Positions 14,515-24,800 of a DNA stretch of 64,000 nucleotides are shown here, piece after piece (within the stretch, counting starts at the first letter, position 1; every line of letters begins with the position of its first letter). Origin of the DNA: Moorella humiferrea (GTDB lineage Bacteria > Bacillota > DSM-521 > Neomoorellales > Neomoorellaceae); NCBI RefSeq assembly GCF_039233145.1, contig NZ_CP136419.1, forward strand, positions 2,607,947-2,671,946. The letters run 5' to 3'. A program made the position numbers and the translations under genes. The notes below the pieces were generated by a model. The model made no database searches, was not told the DNA's origin, and was given only the letters and a program-made list of their open reading frames with translations.

Positions 14515-17500
14515 TTATTCCTGCCCCCCTTCATATTTGCCTCCCCGGAGGCCGACCCGGGGCTTTATGGGTGCAAAATCGTCGTCCAGCTCGGCGTCGT
14601 CAACCTCCAACTCCTCAAAGGCGTCGGCATCGAGTTCAACGGGTTCAAAGTCAATATCTTCTTCTTCCTCTTCCCCGTTTTCACCGTTTTCCTCAGGTTC
14701 CGTTTCAGGCCGCCCTTGAATTTCGAGGCCTAAATCAGGCACCGTTTCTACCCCGTCGTCATCGTCTTCTTTAATCTCGATCTCCTCGTTTTCCTCGGAC
14801 AGGACCTTCACATCCAACCCCAGGCTCTGGAGTTCTTTAATCAATACCTTAAAGGATTCCGGCACTCCGGGTTCGGGAACGTTTTCCCCTTTCACAATGG
14901 CCTCGTAGGTTTTTACGCGACCAACAACGTCGTCGGATTTCACCGTTAAAATCTCCTGCAGGGTGTAAGCGGCGCCGTAGGCTTCCAGAGCCCAAACTTC
15001 CATCTCGCCAAAGCGCTGGCCGCCGAACTGGGCTTTGCCTCCCAGGGGTTGCTGGGTGACCAAGGAATAGGGCCCTGTGGAACGGGCATGGATTTTATCG
15101 TCTACGAGATGGGCCAGCTTCAACATGTACATGTAGCCTACGGTAATGGGCCGGTCGAAGGGTTCGCCGGTACGGCCGTCGTAGAGGATGGTTTTACCGT
15201 CCTCGGGCAACCCCGCCTCGCGCAGCTTGGCTTTGATTTCTTCCTCCGACGCCCCGTCGAAAACCGGCGTAGCCACATGAATCCCCAGGGCTTTGGCAGC
15301 CCAGCCAAGGTGTGTTTCTAAAATCTGGCCGAGATTCATTCGCGACGGAACGCCCAGGGGATTCAAAACAATTTCAATAGGTGTACCGTCGGGGAGAAAC
15401 GGCATGTCTTCTTCCGGCAGAATACGAGAAATAACGCCTTTATTACCGTGACGGCCGGCCATCTTATCGCCCACGGAAATTTTCCTTTTTTGGGCCACAT
15501 AAACCCGTACCAGCTCGTTCACTCCCGGAGCCAGCTCGTCGCCGTTTTCCCGGGAAAAAACTTTAACGTCGACGACAATACCCGATTCCCCATGGGGTAC
15601 GCGCAGGGAAGTATCCCGTACTTCCCGGGCTTTTTCCCCAAAGATGGCCCGTAGCAGTCGCTCTTCGGCCGTCAACTCCGTTTCTCCTTTGGGGGTTACC
15701 TTTCCGACCAGGATGTCGCCCGGCCGCACCTCGGCACCGATGCGAATAATACCCCGCTCGTCCAGGTCTTTCAAAACGTCCTCGCTGACGTTGGGGATGT
15801 CGCGGGTTATCTCCTCCGGTCCCAGTTTGGTATCGCGGGCGTCGCATTCATATTCTTCAATATGAATCGAGGTAAAGACGTCTTCTTTGACCAGCTTTTC
15901 GCTGATAAGAATGGCGTCTTCATAGTTGTAACCTTCCCAGGTCATAAAGGCGACTAAAATGTTGCGTCCAAGGGCCAATTCACCGTGGTCCGTTGAAGGG
16001 CCGTCGGCTATGGGCTGGCCGGCCGTTACCCTTTCTCCCTTTTTAACTATGGGTCTCTGGTTTATGCACGTTCCCTGGTTGGAACGGACAAATTTTTGTA
16101 AGCGATAGGTGTCCAGGGTGCCGTCATCGTTGCGTACGACGATCTCCCTGGACGTAACCCTATCCACTGTACCACTTTTACGGGCCAGCACCACCGCCCC
16201 GGAATCCCGGGCCGCCCGCCATTCGACACCGGTTCCTACAAGGGGTGCTTCGGTACGTAAAAGGGGTACGGCCTGACGCTGCATGTTGGCGCCCATAAGG
16301 GCGCGGTTGGCGTCGTCATGCTCCAGGAAGGGTATGAGGGCCGTGGCCACGCTGACCATCTGTTTGGGAGAAACGTCCATATAGTCAACGCGCTCGGCCG
16401 GAACCACCACGATTTCCCCCGCATGGCGGGCATTAACCCTTTTTTCTATAAAGCGACCTTCTTCATCCAAAGGGGCGTTCGCCTGGGCGATGACGTACTT
16501 GTCCTCTTCATCGGCAGTCAGGTAGTGGATTTCATTGGTGACGACGCCCCTCTCTTTATCCACCCGGCGATAAGGAGTTTCAATGAATCCGAACTCGTTT
16601 ATCCTTGCATAGGTGCTTAAAGAGCCAATCAGGCCGATATTCGGTCCTTCCGGCGTTTCAATGGGACACATGCGGCCGTAGTGGGAAGTATGTACGTCCC
16701 GCACCTCAAAACCCGCTCGTTCCCTGGACAAACCGCCGGGACCTAAAGCCGAAAGCCTTCTTTTATGGGTCAGCTCGGCCAGAGGATTGGTTTGATCCAT
16801 AAACTGGGAAAGCTGGCTGGAACCAAAAAATTCTTTGATGGCCGCCACAACCGGACGGATGTTAATTAAAACCTGGGGGGTAATGGCCTCGGCATCCTGA
16901 ATGGTCATCCGTTCCCTTACCACCCGTTCCATGCGGGCAAGGCCGATCCGGAACTGGTTCTGGAGGAGCTCGCCAACGGAACGCAGTCTCCTGTTGCCGA
17001 GGTGATCGATATCGTCGGGTTTTACTTCGCCGTCCATCAGACGCAACAGGTATTTAATGGCGTGAATAATGTCTTCCTTGGTAAGGCAGCGGATGTATTC
17101 CTGCCGCCCGTTGACCTCCTGGGTCAAAATACCGTGGCCCAGTTTTTTGTTGAGCTTATAGCGGCCGACGTTGCCGAGGTCGTAACGCTTGGGATCAAAA
17201 AACAGGGATTCCAAGAGGGTCCTGGCACTTTCAACCGTCGGGGGCTCGCCCGGACGTAGACGTTTATAGATCTCTACCAGGGCTTCTTCTTCCGAATCGG
17301 TATTATCCTTTTCCAGGGTGTTCTGGATACGGGCATCAAAGTCAAAAAGTTCCAGGATACGGGCATTAGTGCTATAACCAACGGCCCGGAGGAGAACGGT
17401 CGCCGGAATTTTGCGCGTACGATCGATGCGCACATAAATGCTCTCTGTATTATCAGTTTCAAATTCCAGCCAGGCGCCGCGGTTGGGGATAAGGGTGGCC

Positions 17501-17970
17501 CCGTAAATTTTAGCACCGTTGGCGTCGATAGTTTCCGTATAATAAACCCCGGGCGAACGGACAAGCTGGCTGACTATGACTCTTTCGGCGCCGTTAATAA
17601 TAAAGGTGCCCTTTTCCGTCATCAGGGGGAAATCCCCCATGAAGACTTCCTGTTCCTTTACTTCTCCCGTTTCTTTATTAATTAAGCGCACCTTAACCCG
17701 CAGGGGGGCGGCGTAGGTCATATCCCGTTCTTTGCACTCTTCCTGGGTATATTTGGGTTCACCCAGGGAATAATCGATGAATTCCAGGACCAGGTTGCCG
17801 GTAAAATCCTGGATGGGTGAAATGTCATGTAAAATTTCCCGTAAACCTTCATCAATAAACCACTGGTAGGAGTTGCGCTGGATCTCGATCAGGTTGGGCA
17901 ACTCAAGGGTTTCCCTTATTTTGCCAAAGGTCCAGCGTTCCCTGGTCCCGACTTTAAGCGGATAGGCCAA
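14515..17970 (-). CDS. rpoB: RNA polymerase beta subunit with acidic C-terminal tail
   Basis: Second-largest RNA polymerase subunit. The 1151-residue protein has the rifampicin-pocket segment [17 protein letters not shown] with wild-type-looking residues, and the [11 protein letters not shown] and [24 protein letters not shown] motifs. After the last conserved part ([18 protein letters not shown]) comes an unusually acidic tail of about 90 residues rich in Glu and Asp. A promoter at 18107-18135 probably drives rpoBC apart from rplJL. Confidence 0.99.
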   Translation of the reverse strand: MAYPLKVGTRERWTFGKIRETLELPNLIEIQRNSYQWFIDEGLREILHDISPIQDFTGNLVLEFIDYSLGEPKYTQEECKERDMTYAAPLRVKVRLINKETGEVKEQEVFMGDFPLMTEKGTFIINGAERVIVSQLVRSPGVYYTETIDANGAKIYGATLIPNRGAWLEFETDNTESIYVRIDRTRKIPATVLLRAVGYSTNARILELFDFDARIQNTLEKDNTDSEEEALVEIYKRLRPGEPPTVESARTLLESLFFDPKRYDLGNVGRYKLNKKLGHGILTQEVNGRQEYIRCLTKEDIIHAIKYLLRLMDGEVKPDDIDHLGNRRLRSVGELLQNQFRIGLARMERVVRERMTIQDAEAITPQVLINIRPVVAAIKEFFGSSQLSQFMDQTNPLAELTHKRRLSALGPGGLSRERAGFEVRDVHTSHYGRMCPIETPEGPNIGLIGSLSTYARINEFGFIETPYRRVDKERGVVTNEIHYLTADEEDKYVIAQANAPLDEEGRFIEKRVNARHAGEIVVVPAERVDYMDVSPKQMVSVATALIPFLEHDDANRALMGANMQRQAVPLLRTEAPLVGTGVEWRAARDSGAVVLARKSGTVDRVTSREIVVRNDDGTLDTYRLQKFVRSNQGTCINQRPIVKKGERVTAGQPIADGPSTDHGELALGRNILVAFMTWEGYNYEDAILISEKLVKEDVFTSIHIEEYECDARDTKLGPEEITRDIPNVSEDVLKDLDERGIIRIGAEVRPGDILVGKVTPKGETELTAEERLLRAIFGEKAREVRDTSLRVPHGESGIVVDVKVFSRENGDELAPGVNELVRVYVAQKRKISVGDKMAGRHGNKGVISRILPEEDMPFLPDGTPIEIVLNPLGVPSRMNLGQILETHLGWAAKALGIHVATPVFDGASEEEIKAKLREAGLPEDGKTILYDGRTGEPFDRPITVGYMYMLKLAHLVDDKIHARSTGPYSLVTQQPLGGKAQFGGQRFGEMEVWALEAYGAAYTLQEILTVKSDDVVGRVKTYEAIVKGENVPEPGVPESFKVLIKELQSLGLDVKVLSEENEEIEIKEDDDDGVETVPDLGLEIQGRPETEPEENGENGEEEEEDIDFEPVELDADAFEELEVDDAELDDDFAPIKPRVGLRGGKYEGGQE

Positions 17971-17993
17971 CTCTGTTCCCCCCTACAAGAAAT

Positions 17994-18025
17994 TCAAAAG
18001 CAAGGTAATAAAAACCTCGCTTTTG
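17994..18025 (-). other. Hairpin in the rpoB leader
   Basis: An inverted repeat AAAAGC(G)AGG...CCT(T)GCTTTT lies about 25 bases before the rpoB start on the minus strand, followed by a short T-rich stretch. It could be a weak attenuator or an RNase target in the rpoBC leader. The stem has one mismatch. Confidence 0.4.
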
Positions 18026-18106
18026 CCCTTTTAGGTTTCCTGCTTCCTATTATTGCCGTTCGTGATAACCCTTAATCATCTATCGGCGAATTAATGGCAT
18101 TTTGTT

Positions 18107-18135
18107 ATGCTATCATAAACCGCGATGAATGTCAA
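18107..18135 (-). promoter_or_regulatory. Sigma-A promoter for rpoBC
   Basis: TTGACA (18130-18135, read on the minus strand) and TAGCAT (18107-18112) are separated by 17 bases, directly downstream of the rplL terminator and about 130 bases before rpoB. The -35 is perfect and the -10 matches 4 of 6. Confidence 0.65.
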
Positions 18136-18148
18136 GAATAAAATATTA

Positions 18149-18171
18149 GCCGGGGCAAGAATGTCCCCGGC
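18149..18171 (-). terminator. Terminator after rplL
   Basis: A 7-bp GC stem (GCCGGGG/CCCCGGC, 9-base loop) about 20 bases after the rplL stop, followed on the minus strand by TAATATTTTATT. It separates the rplJL transcript from rpoBC. Confidence 0.8.
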
Positions 18172-18192
18172 TTTGCATTATAGAATAAACGC

Positions 18193-18576
18193 TTACTTGA
18201 TTTCCACAGTGGCGCCGGCTTCTTCCAGCTTGGCCTTGATGCTTTCGGCTTCTTCCTTGCTGACCTTTTCCTTAACCGGTTTAGGAGCGTTATCCACAAG
18301 GTCCTTCGCCTCTTTGAGGCCCAGGGCGGTGATTTCGCGCACCACTTTAATAACGTTAATCTTCTTGTCACCGGCTGATTTGAGGATGACATCGAATTCT
18401 GTTTGCTCTTCAGCCTGGGCTTCGGCCGGAGCGGCTGCAGCACCGGGAGCAACGGCCATGGCCACCGGCGCGGCGGCGCTGACACCAAATTCTTCTTCCA
18501 GGGCTTTAACAAGGTCTGCCAGTTCCAGAACCGTTAAACCTTTAACGGCTTCGATAATTTCCTGCACCTTGCTCAT
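18193..18576 (-). CDS. rplL: 50S ribosomal protein L7/L12
   Basis: Stalk protein that recruits translational GTPases. The 127-residue product has an N-terminal dimerisation part, an alanine-rich hinge (about residues 35-55) and the C-terminal domain with the [18 protein letters not shown] segment. It follows rplJ by 38 bases and is followed by a terminator. Confidence 0.98.
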   Translation of the reverse strand: MSKVQEIIEAVKGLTVLELADLVKALEEEFGVSAAAPVAMAVAPGAAAAPAEAQAEEQTEFDVILKSAGDKKINVIKVVREITALGLKEAKDLVDNAPKPVKEKVSKEEAESIKAKLEEAGATVEIK

Positions 18577-18614
18577 TCTTATAGGTCACTCCTTTTAGAA
18601 TATATTAGTGTGTA

Positions 18615-19145
18615 TTAAGCTGCTTCTTCCTTCTTTTTGCGAACGGCTTCCAGTACGTAAACCAAATTGCGGATGTTGCCGGCCAAGACGTTGACCAGAC
18701 CGGCCAGGGGCGCCTGAAAGCCGCCGACAACCTTGGCCAACAGTTCTTCCCGCGAGGGCAGATCGGCAAGGGCCTTGATTTCGTCCTGCCCGATCACACG
18801 ACCCTGCAATACTCCCGCTTTTATCTGGAAAGTTTTGCTGTTACGCATAACTTCCATCAAAATTTTGGCAGGTGCGGCAGGGTCGTTTAAGCTGAAGGCG
18901 GCGGCCGTGGGGCCTTCTAGAAAGGCGTCGAGGCCTTCCAACCCTAACTCCTGGGCCGCCCGGCGGGTGAGGGTATTTTTCACAACTTTAAATTCTACCC
19001 CTGCTTCCCGCAATTTACGGCGCAGCTGGGTCATTTCTTGAACGTTCATGCCCCGGTAATCGGCCAGGATGGTAACAATGGAACTGCCCAGTTTTTCTTT
19101 AAGCTCGGCGACCGCCGCGGCCTTGGCTTCCCGCTGTTTATTCAT
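18615..19145 (-). CDS. rplJ: 50S ribosomal protein L10
   Basis: L10 anchors L7/L12 dimers and represses its own operon by binding the leader RNA. The 176-residue protein has the [20 protein letters not shown] motif and a C-terminal L12-binding helix. The long gap upstream (19146-19315) holds an L10 leader and an attenuator-like terminator. Confidence 0.98.
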   Translation of the reverse strand: MNKQREAKAAAVAELKEKLGSSIVTILADYRGMNVQEMTQLRRKLREAGVEFKVVKNTLTRRAAQELGLEGLDAFLEGPTAAAFSLNDPAAPAKILMEVMRNSKTFQIKAGVLQGRVIGQDEIKALADLPSREELLAKVVGGFQAPLAGLVNVLAGNIRNLVYVLEAVRKKKEEAA

Positions 19146-19154
19146 TTCTTCACC

Positions 19155-19310
19155 TCCATGCCCAAAATAAAAAGCCCTCCGCAGACACGCGAGGGCTACG
19201 GCTGTAAAAAATTACAGCCAAACGTTCACGCTACCTCGGCAGGTAAATATTTAAGCCTTTCCCCAAGGCACCTGCTGTCTACGGTAAAGGTCTTGCTATT
19301 AAATTTTTAA
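19155..19310 (-). promoter_or_regulatory. L10 leader (autoregulatory mRNA element) upstream of rplJ
   Basis: The rplA-rplJ gap carries the conserved L10-leader pattern on the minus strand: GTAGACAGCAGGTGCC, then a short A/T stretch, then TTACCTGCCGAGGTAGCG, forming the kink-turn-containing structure recognised by L10-L12. It ends in an intrinsic terminator hairpin close to rplJ. Identification rests on recalled consensus, not a covariance search. Confidence 0.8.
19173..19197 (-). terminator. Terminator/attenuator in the L10 leader
   Basis: Stem AGCCCTC/GAGGGCT with an 11-base loop followed on the minus strand by TTTTTATTTT, ending 28 bases before the rplJ start. It likely sets the level of read-through into rplJL, under L10 control. 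Confidence 0.8.
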
Positions 19311-19315
19311 GACTG

Positions 19316-20011
19316 TTATCTTACGGCCTTAACGGTGTTAATTTTAATACCCGGACCCATAGTTGTCGCCACGCTGATGCTTTTTAAATACTGACCCTTG
19401 GCGGCCGCCGGTTTGGCCCTCACCAGGGCCTCGATTAGGGCCTGGAAATTTTCCCTCAATTTTTCTTCGGGGAAGCTGGCTTTGCCTATGGGCGCATGGA
19501 CGATGGCCGTTTTATCTACCCGGAATTCTATTTTACCGGCCTTTACTTCCTTGACGGCTCTGGCAATGTCCATGGTTACCGTACCTGTTTTGGGATTGGG
19601 CATTAGACCCCTCGGACCCAAAATGCGGCCCAATTTACCGACAACGCCCATCATATCCGGAGTGGCAATGGCAACGTCAAAATCCAGCCATCCATTTTGG
19701 ATCTTTTCCACCAGTTCTTCGGCGCCCACGTAATCGGCCCCGGCTTCCTCGGCCTCTTTAGCCTTTTCCCCCTTGGCAAACACCAGAACCCGACGGGTTT
19801 TCCCCGTGCCGTGGGGTAGAACCACCGTTCCCCGCACCTGCTGGTCGGCATGGCGGGGATCCACACCCAAACGGACAGCCACTTCAACGGTTTCGTCAAA
19901 TTTCGCGCTTGCCGTTTTCTTGGCCAGGGCTATTGCTTCTGCCGGTTCATAAAGCTGTTGCCTGTCTACCAGTTTGCTAATCTCGCGGTACCTTTTACCG
20001 TGTTTAGGCAT
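19316..20011 (-). CDS. rplA: 50S ribosomal protein L1
   Basis: L1 forms the mobile stalk at the E-site. The 231-residue protein has the [14 protein letters not shown] start and the [15 protein letters not shown] signature. It follows rplK by 53 bases and is followed by the L10 leader. Usual length. Confidence 0.98.
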   Translation of the reverse strand: MPKHGKRYREISKLVDRQQLYEPAEAIALAKKTASAKFDETVEVAVRLGVDPRHADQQVRGTVVLPHGTGKTRRVLVFAKGEKAKEAEEAGADYVGAEELVEKIQNGWLDFDVAIATPDMMGVVGKLGRILGPRGLMPNPKTGTVTMDIARAVKEVKAGKIEFRVDKTAIVHAPIGKASFPEEKLRENFQALIEALVRAKPAAAKGQYLKSISVATTMGPGIKINTVKAVR

Positions 20012-20064
20012 GTAGTTTTTCCTCCTTGTGGTACAAGCGGATTTACTCCTCCCACACCATCTTT

Positions 20065-20499
20065 TTAAGCCTCGACCTCTACGCCCATGCTGCGTGCCGT
20101 GCCCTCGATCATACGCATGGCCGCTTCAATGCTGTTGGCATTAAGGTCTTTCATCTTCAACTCGGCAATCTCCCGTACCTTGTCCCGGGAGATTTTCCCG
20201 ACCTTTTTGCGGTTGGGCTCTCCGGAGGCCGTCTCTATACCCAGGGCCTTTTTGATCAAAACGGCTGCGGGAGGCGTCTTGGTAATAAACGTAAAGGAGC
20301 GATCTTCATAAACCGTGATCTCCACCGGGATAATAAGGCCGGCCTGGTTGGCCGTCCTATCGTTAAACTCCTTTACGAAGGCCATTATATTTACACCGTG
20401 CTGACCCAACGCCGGGCCAACTGGAGGCGCCGGTGTGGCTTTGCCCGCCGGTACCTGCAGTTTAACGACGGCCACAACCTTTTTGGCTTTTGGTGGCAA
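20065..20499 (-). CDS. rplK: 50S ribosomal protein L11
   Basis: L11 binds the GTPase-associated centre and is the thiostrepton site. The 144-residue product starts at a TTG (20499) with AAAGGAGG ten bases upstream, and has [27 protein letters not shown]. It lies 15 bases after nusG. Start slightly uncertain because it reads MPPKAKK where homologs have MAKK. Confidence 0.97.
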   Translation of the reverse strand: MPPKAKKVVAVVKLQVPAGKATPAPPVGPALGQHGVNIMAFVKEFNDRTANQAGLIIPVEITVYEDRSFTFITKTPPAAVLIKKALGIETASGEPNRKKVGKISRDKVREIAELKMKDLNANSIEAAMRMIEGTARSMGVEVEA

Positions 20500-20514
20500 C
20501 TCTCAACACCTCCT

Positions 20515-21042
20515 TTAGTCGATTTTTTCGATCTGGTTTATATCCAGCTCCACGGGTGTTTCCCGTCCGAACATGGAAACCATGACTTTAATCTTGCCCT
20601 TTTCCGGCTCGATTTCTTCAATGGTGCCGATAAAATTTTCAAAGGGGCCGCTGGTTACGCGCACATTCTCGCCCACAGCCACATCGATCCGCGGACGCGG
20701 CTCTTCGACGCCCATCTGCCGCAGGATTTGCTGCGCCTCTTCTTCCCGCAGGGGTATGGGTTTATTGCCCGTACCCACGAAACCGGTTACCCCCGGGGTG
20801 TTGCGTACAACATACCACGAAGCGTCGGTCAAAATCATTTCGACCAGAACGTAGCCCGGATAAATTTTGCGCTTTACTATCTTGCGTTTACCGTCTTTTA
20901 CCTGGATTTCGTCTTCCATGGGTACGACTACTCTAAAGATCTTGTCCCCCATGTTCATCGACTCGACGCGCTTTTCCAGGTTGGCTTTGACCTTGTTTTC
21001 GTAGCCAGAATAGGTATGAATGACAAACCAGGCCTTTTCCAT
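20515..21042 (-). CDS. nusG: Transcription termination/antitermination factor NusG
   Basis: NusG contacts RNA polymerase through its N-terminal domain and Rho or S10 through its C-terminal KOW domain. The 175-residue protein has [19 protein letters not shown], the YPGYVLVEM segment, and the C-terminal KOW part ([19 protein letters not shown]). It is 8 bases after secE, the standard pair. Confidence 0.98.
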   Translation of the reverse strand: MEKAWFVIHTYSGYENKVKANLEKRVESMNMGDKIFRVVVPMEDEIQVKDGKRKIVKRKIYPGYVLVEMILTDASWYVVRNTPGVTGFVGTGNKPIPLREEEAQQILRQMGVEEPRPRIDVAVGENVRVTSGPFENFIGTIEEIEPEKGKIKVMVSMFGRETPVELDINQIEKID

Positions 21043-21050
21043 ATTGACCT

Positions 21051-21284
21051 CTACCGCAAAATCAATTTACCCAATAAGAAACTGAATACGGAATCTACGA
21101 TCCAGATCAACGCCGCCATCATAAGCACGGATACAACGACGACCGACGTATAGATAACCAGCTCCCTGCGGGACGGCCAGTGAACCTTCTTTAACTCCGT
21201 CCATGAACCCCGAAAAAATTTACCGGCCTGCTCTTTTAAACTCGTTTTATTGTTTACAGTTCTGGCCACGGTTTTGGTTGCCAT
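21051..21284 (-). CDS. secE: Preprotein translocase subunit SecE
   Basis: Small Sec translocon subunit. The 77-residue protein has a basic N-terminal part, the conserved FFRGSWTELKKVHWPSRRE amphipathic segment, and one C-terminal membrane helix. It sits between rpmG and nusG. Typical Firmicute single-span form. Confidence 0.97.
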   Translation of the reverse strand: MATKTVARTVNNKTSLKEQAGKFFRGSWTELKKVHWPSRRELVIYTSVVVVSVLMMAALIWIVDSVFSFLLGKLILR

Positions 21285-21298
21285 TTTAAAAACCCGCC

Positions 21299-21448
21299 CT
21301 ATTTGGTTTCTTTATGCACGGTGTGCCTGCCACAGCTCGGACAGTATTTTTTCAGTTCCAGGCGATCGGGATCGTTCTTTTTGTTCTTGGTGGTAGTGTA
21401 ATTGCGCTGCTTACATTCGGTGCATGCCAGGGTTATACCAACCCGCAC
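21299..21448 (-). CDS. rpmG: 50S ribosomal protein L33, zinc-binding form
   Basis: A 49-residue protein from a GTG at 21448, with GGAGGTGG six bases upstream. It has the C+ cysteines CTEC and CPSC, the zinc-ribbon form of L33, and the [17 protein letters not shown] core. It precedes secE by 14 bases, as in Bacillus. No zinc-free L33 copy is in the window. Confidence 0.97.
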   Translation of the reverse strand: MRVGITLACTECKQRNYTTTKNKKNDPDRLELKKYCPSCGRHTVHKETK

Positions 21449-21555
21449 TGCCCGCCACCTCCATTATGATGAAGTGGGGAGGTGGAAAACCGCCGTTATG
21501 CAGTATCCCCTTCCCACTTCGTCTTTTCCCTTTTAATTTTTAAGTAAAATTAATA

Positions 21556-21578
21556 CGCACCGCCGGAATATCCGTGCG
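21556..21578 (-). terminator. Possible terminator after tuf copy 2
   Basis: A short inverted repeat (CGCAC/GTGCG with an inner GG-ATATT-CC hairpin) about 50 bases after the tuf stop, followed on the minus strand by TATTAATTTTACTT. The stem is imperfect, so this is weak. Confidence 0.35.
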
Positions 21579-21628
21579 GTTGAACACTCTATTTAGTTTG
21601 CCATAAACCTAAAGTCCTGTCAATATTT

Positions 21629-22831
<1,203 letters not shown>

Positions 22832-22954
22832 TCTCCTTTTGCCTCCTCCTTACATGGCTTTCCTCTGCAATTTCCTGCGCCGCGCTTTTCACGTAGCCGG
22901 GCGTGGCATTCCAAAAGATATTTCTACATTTATCGGTCTTTTCCTGCTTGTACC

Positions 22955-22984
22955 TTGTATATTATTGCCCCTATGCTGTAAAAT
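22955..22984 (+). promoter_or_regulatory. Possible promoter for the SMR-type gene
   Basis: TTGTAT (22955-22960) and TAAAAT (22979-22984) are 18 bases apart, about 55 bases before the GTG at 23041. Matches are 4/6 and 5/6. It would overlap the -10 of the opposing tuf promoter. Confidence 0.4.
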
Positions 22985-23011
22985 AATTCCGCCGACGGTT
23001 CACTTTGACAA
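22983..23011 (-). promoter_or_regulatory. Sigma-A promoter for tuf copy 2
   Basis: On the minus strand, TTGTCA (23006-23011) and AATTAT (22983-22988) are separated by exactly 17 bases, about 150 bases before the tuf start. The -35 matches 5/6 and the -10 4/6. It overlaps a candidate opposing promoter for the SMR gene. Confidence 0.5.
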
Positions 23012-23040
23012 TGAAATTATTACGGTGAGGAGGAGGAGAT

Positions 23041-23394
23041 GTGCCGCCCCTGTTTCTAATTCTCTTATCTGTAATTCTTGGATCCGGAGCCCAGATAGCT
23101 TTTAAAATAGGGGTTCTCCATGCTGCGCCGCTAAAATTTGATATACCCGGCGTCATCGCTCTCTTGGGCAGCCCTTATATCATCGGCGGTCTGATGGCCT
23201 TTGCCGCCAGCTTCCTCCTGTGGCTTAAAATCCTGGCGACGGTTCCCTTAAGTTACGCTTATCCTATGGTGAGCCTGGGGTACGTCTTCATTTTCCTGTA
23301 TTCCTGGCGTTACCTGGGGGAAAATCTGCCTGCCCTGCGCGTTGCCGGTCTGGTTTTAATCGTCACGGGCATCTTTTTTATCGCCCGCAGTTAA
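23041..23394 (+). CDS. SMR/EamA-type small membrane transporter
   Basis: A 117-residue protein with four predicted membrane helices (roughly residues 3-22, 35-58, 62-84, 94-115), the size of small multidrug resistance or half-EamA proteins. The GTG start at 23041 follows a purine-rich GAGGAGGAG. The LSYAYPMVSLGYVF segment in the third helix is like SMR/EamA family members. It lacks the exactly placed N-terminal Glu of EmrE-type SMR pumps, so the substrate is unknown; homologs include lipid-linked sugar flippases. It precedes the Nudix gene by 24 bases, probably as an operon. Confidence 0.8.
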   Translation: MPPLFLILLSVILGSGAQIAFKIGVLHAAPLKFDIPGVIALLGSPYIIGGLMAFAASFLLWLKILATVPLSYAYPMVSLGYVFIFLYSWRYLGENLPALRVAGLVLIVTGIFFIARS

Positions 23395-23418
23395 GGATTT
23401 TAAAGAGGTGACTTCGTT

Positions 23419-24069
23419 TTGCCTGATTTTAATCTCGATTTTAAAAACATTAAAGCCCGCATTCGGGAACACAAAAGCGGGCTTCTGGATGCCCATCGAT
23501 ACAATCATGCCGCCGTTTTTTTGCCCTTGCTGGATATAACAGGCGGCTCTCTGTCGCTCCTTTTTGAAGTGCGTTCCCATCGCCTGACAATCCAACCCGG
23601 CGAAGTTTGTTTCCCCGGAGGACACATTAAAAGGGACGAGAAGAGCCCGCAGGAAGCAGCCGTCAGGGAGACCTGCGAAGAACTGGGACTAACTCCAGAT
23701 GCACTGGAAATCTGGGGCGGCCTCGATATGCTGGTTACCCCTTCCCAGTTGGTCATCCATCCTTTTGTCGGTCTGCTATACGGCATTGAAAACATTAAAC
23801 CAAATCCCCAGGAAGTAGAGGAAGTCTTTACTGTTCCCCTGGAACGCCTCTTGACCCTCAACCCCCTTTATCACAAAGTAAAAATCAAGATAGAGCCGCC
23901 GGAAGATTTCCCCTTTGATAAAATTCCCCGCGGACGCAACTACCCCTGGCGGCAGGCAACCTGGCCGGAACTTTTCTATGAATTTGAAGGCCGGATAATT
24001 TGGGGGATGACGGCAAGGTTGCTGCATCATTTTCTGGAAATTGTCAGGGAAGCAATGACCGGCAGGTAA
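23419..24069 (+). CDS. Nudix hydrolase, CoA-pyrophosphatase-like
   Basis: Hydrolase acting on nucleoside diphosphate-linked substrates; the longer form with this arrangement is often a CoA pyrophosphatase. The 216-residue product begins at a TTG with AGAGGTG eight bases upstream. The full Nudix box (G-x5-E-x7-REx2EELG) spans about residues 72-94 (GGHIKRDEKSPQEAAVRE then TCEELG). The PGEVCFPGG lead-in resembles the CoA-type signature. Product specificity is inferred. Confidence 0.85.
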   Translation: MPDFNLDFKNIKARIREHKSGLLDAHRYNHAAVFLPLLDITGGSLSLLFEVRSHRLTIQPGEVCFPGGHIKRDEKSPQEAAVRETCEELGLTPDALEIWGGLDMLVTPSQLVIHPFVGLLYGIENIKPNPQEVEEVFTVPLERLLTLNPLYHKVKIKIEPPEDFPFDKIPRGRNYPWRQATWPELFYEFEGRIIWGMTARLLHHFLEIVREAMTGR

Positions 24070-24092
24070 TGTCCATGCCGTACGCACTATTA

Positions 24093-24113
24093 AAGGGCGC
24101 CGCCGGCGCCCTT
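24093..24113. terminator. Bidirectional terminator between Nudix gene and YjcZ-like cluster
   Basis: A 9-bp perfect stem (AAGGGCGCC with its complement, 3-base loop) in the gap between two convergent units, with T-containing tails on both sides. Confidence 0.7.
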
Positions 24114-24125
24114 CAGTTTATACCG

Positions 24126-24212
24126 TTAGTTGCCGAAGAAAAGGAGGATAAGGATCAGGAACAGGATTAAGGCCCAACCACTGTTGAATCCCGGGCCGAA
24201 GAAGCCGCCCAT
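24126..24212 (-). CDS. YjcZ-like small sporulation protein, 28 aa
   Basis: A 28-residue ORF with the Gly-rich N-terminal MGGFFGPGFNSG, a Trp, then one hydrophobic span rich in Leu and Ile ending in FFGN. This is the pattern of the YjcZ family of tiny spore-associated membrane proteins. AAAGGAGG lies 8 bases before the ATG. It is the last of four similar ORFs on the minus strand. Family assignment is by pattern; function unknown. Confidence 0.8.
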   Translation of the reverse strand: MGGFFGPGFNSGWALILFLILILLFFGN

Positions 24213-24259
24213 GGTAATGCCTCCTTTCCCTTAAAGTTTAAAGGAAGCTAACGACGGGT

Positions 24260-24343
24260 TTAGTTGCCGAAGAAGAGCAGGATAAGGATCAAAAACAGGA
24301 TTAAAGCCCAACCATTATTGAATCCCGGCCCGAAGCCGCCCAT
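24260..24343 (-). CDS. YjcZ-like small sporulation protein, 27 aa
   Basis: A 27-residue ORF nearly identical to its neighbour, starting MGGFGPGFNNGWALIL and ending LLFFGN. CAAAGGAGG is placed well before the ATG. The two copies differ by one Phe deletion and a few changes, showing a recent tandem duplication. Confidence 0.8.
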   Translation of the reverse strand: MGGFGPGFNNGWALILFLILILLFFGN

Positions 24344-24376
24344 TTTTATATCCCTCCTTTGGCGAAAGCGCTAAAA

Positions 24377-24454
24377 TTAATTACCAAAGAACAGTAGGAT
24401 GAGTATCAAGAAAAGGATAAAAGCCCAGTTGTTGTTAAAAATACCGTCTGCCAT
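24377..24454 (-). CDS. YjcZ-like small sporulation protein, 25 aa
   Basis: A 25-residue ORF, MADGIFNNNWAF then the same hydrophobic tail ending LLFFGN. GGGAGG precedes the ATG. It keeps the Asn-Trp junction and the C-terminal FFGN but not the Gly-rich start, so it is a diverged copy. Confidence 0.78.
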   Translation of the reverse strand: MADGIFNNNWAFILFLILILLFFGN

Positions 24455-24544
24455 TTTTTATCCTCCCTTCTCCAGTTAATCCAGGTTTTACTTTAATCTA
24501 TTCCCCAGTTAGCTTAAGGGTTACATTTTTAGGGGCACCATTGA

Positions 24545-24652
24545 TTAAAAAAAGACAAAGAGGGCTATCAGGAGAAAGATAAAAAGAAAGATAAGACCGC
24601 CATCGGCCAGGATATTCCTACCCGAGACCTCCGGGCCTTGTACTTCCGCCAT
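24545..24652 (-). CDS. Small hydrophobic protein, 35 aa, head of the YjcZ-like cluster
   Basis: A 35-residue ORF with a polar N-terminus (MAEVQGPEVSGRNILADGG) and a C-terminal membrane span rich in Phe, Leu and Ile. GAGGGGGTGA lies before the ATG. It resembles the three following ORFs only in its layout, so it could be a separate small family. It is the first gene after a sigma-K-like promoter at 24730-24757. Confidence 0.65.
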   Translation of the reverse strand: MAEVQGPEVSGRNILADGGLIFLFIFLLIALFVFF

Positions 24653-24729
24653 GATGTCACCCCCTCAAGAAAACCTACCCGTTCCGCCTGCCATTTTAAT
24701 GATGGTCACGACATATGGAATCTCCTTTG

Positions 24730-24757
24730 TATTCTATGTTCGCAAAGATTATAGAGT
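24730..24757 (-). promoter_or_regulatory. Putative sigma-K-type promoter for the small-protein cluster
   Basis: On the minus strand a CATAGAATA (24730-24738) matches the -10 consensus CATANNNTA of the late mother-cell sigma factor, and an AC lies about 17 bases upstream as in the -35 consensus. It would start transcription about 70 bases before the 35-aa ORF. Short, degenerate consensus, so moderate confidence. Confidence 0.5.
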
Positions 24758-24771
24758 TACCCATAAAAAAA

Positions 24772-24789
24772 GCCCCCAATATAGGGGGC
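24772..24789 (-). terminator. Terminator after ychF
   Basis: Stem GCCCCC/GGGGGC with a 6-base A/T loop, 11 bases after the ychF stop, followed on the minus strand by TTTTTTTA; A/T tails on both sides make it potentially bidirectional. Confidence 0.85.
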
Positions 24790-24800
24790 AAAATTTTCCA

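Noticed and set aside
20026..21153. Plus-strand open frame of 375 codons
   Set aside because: Antisense to rplK, nusG and secE, all clear genes with good starts.
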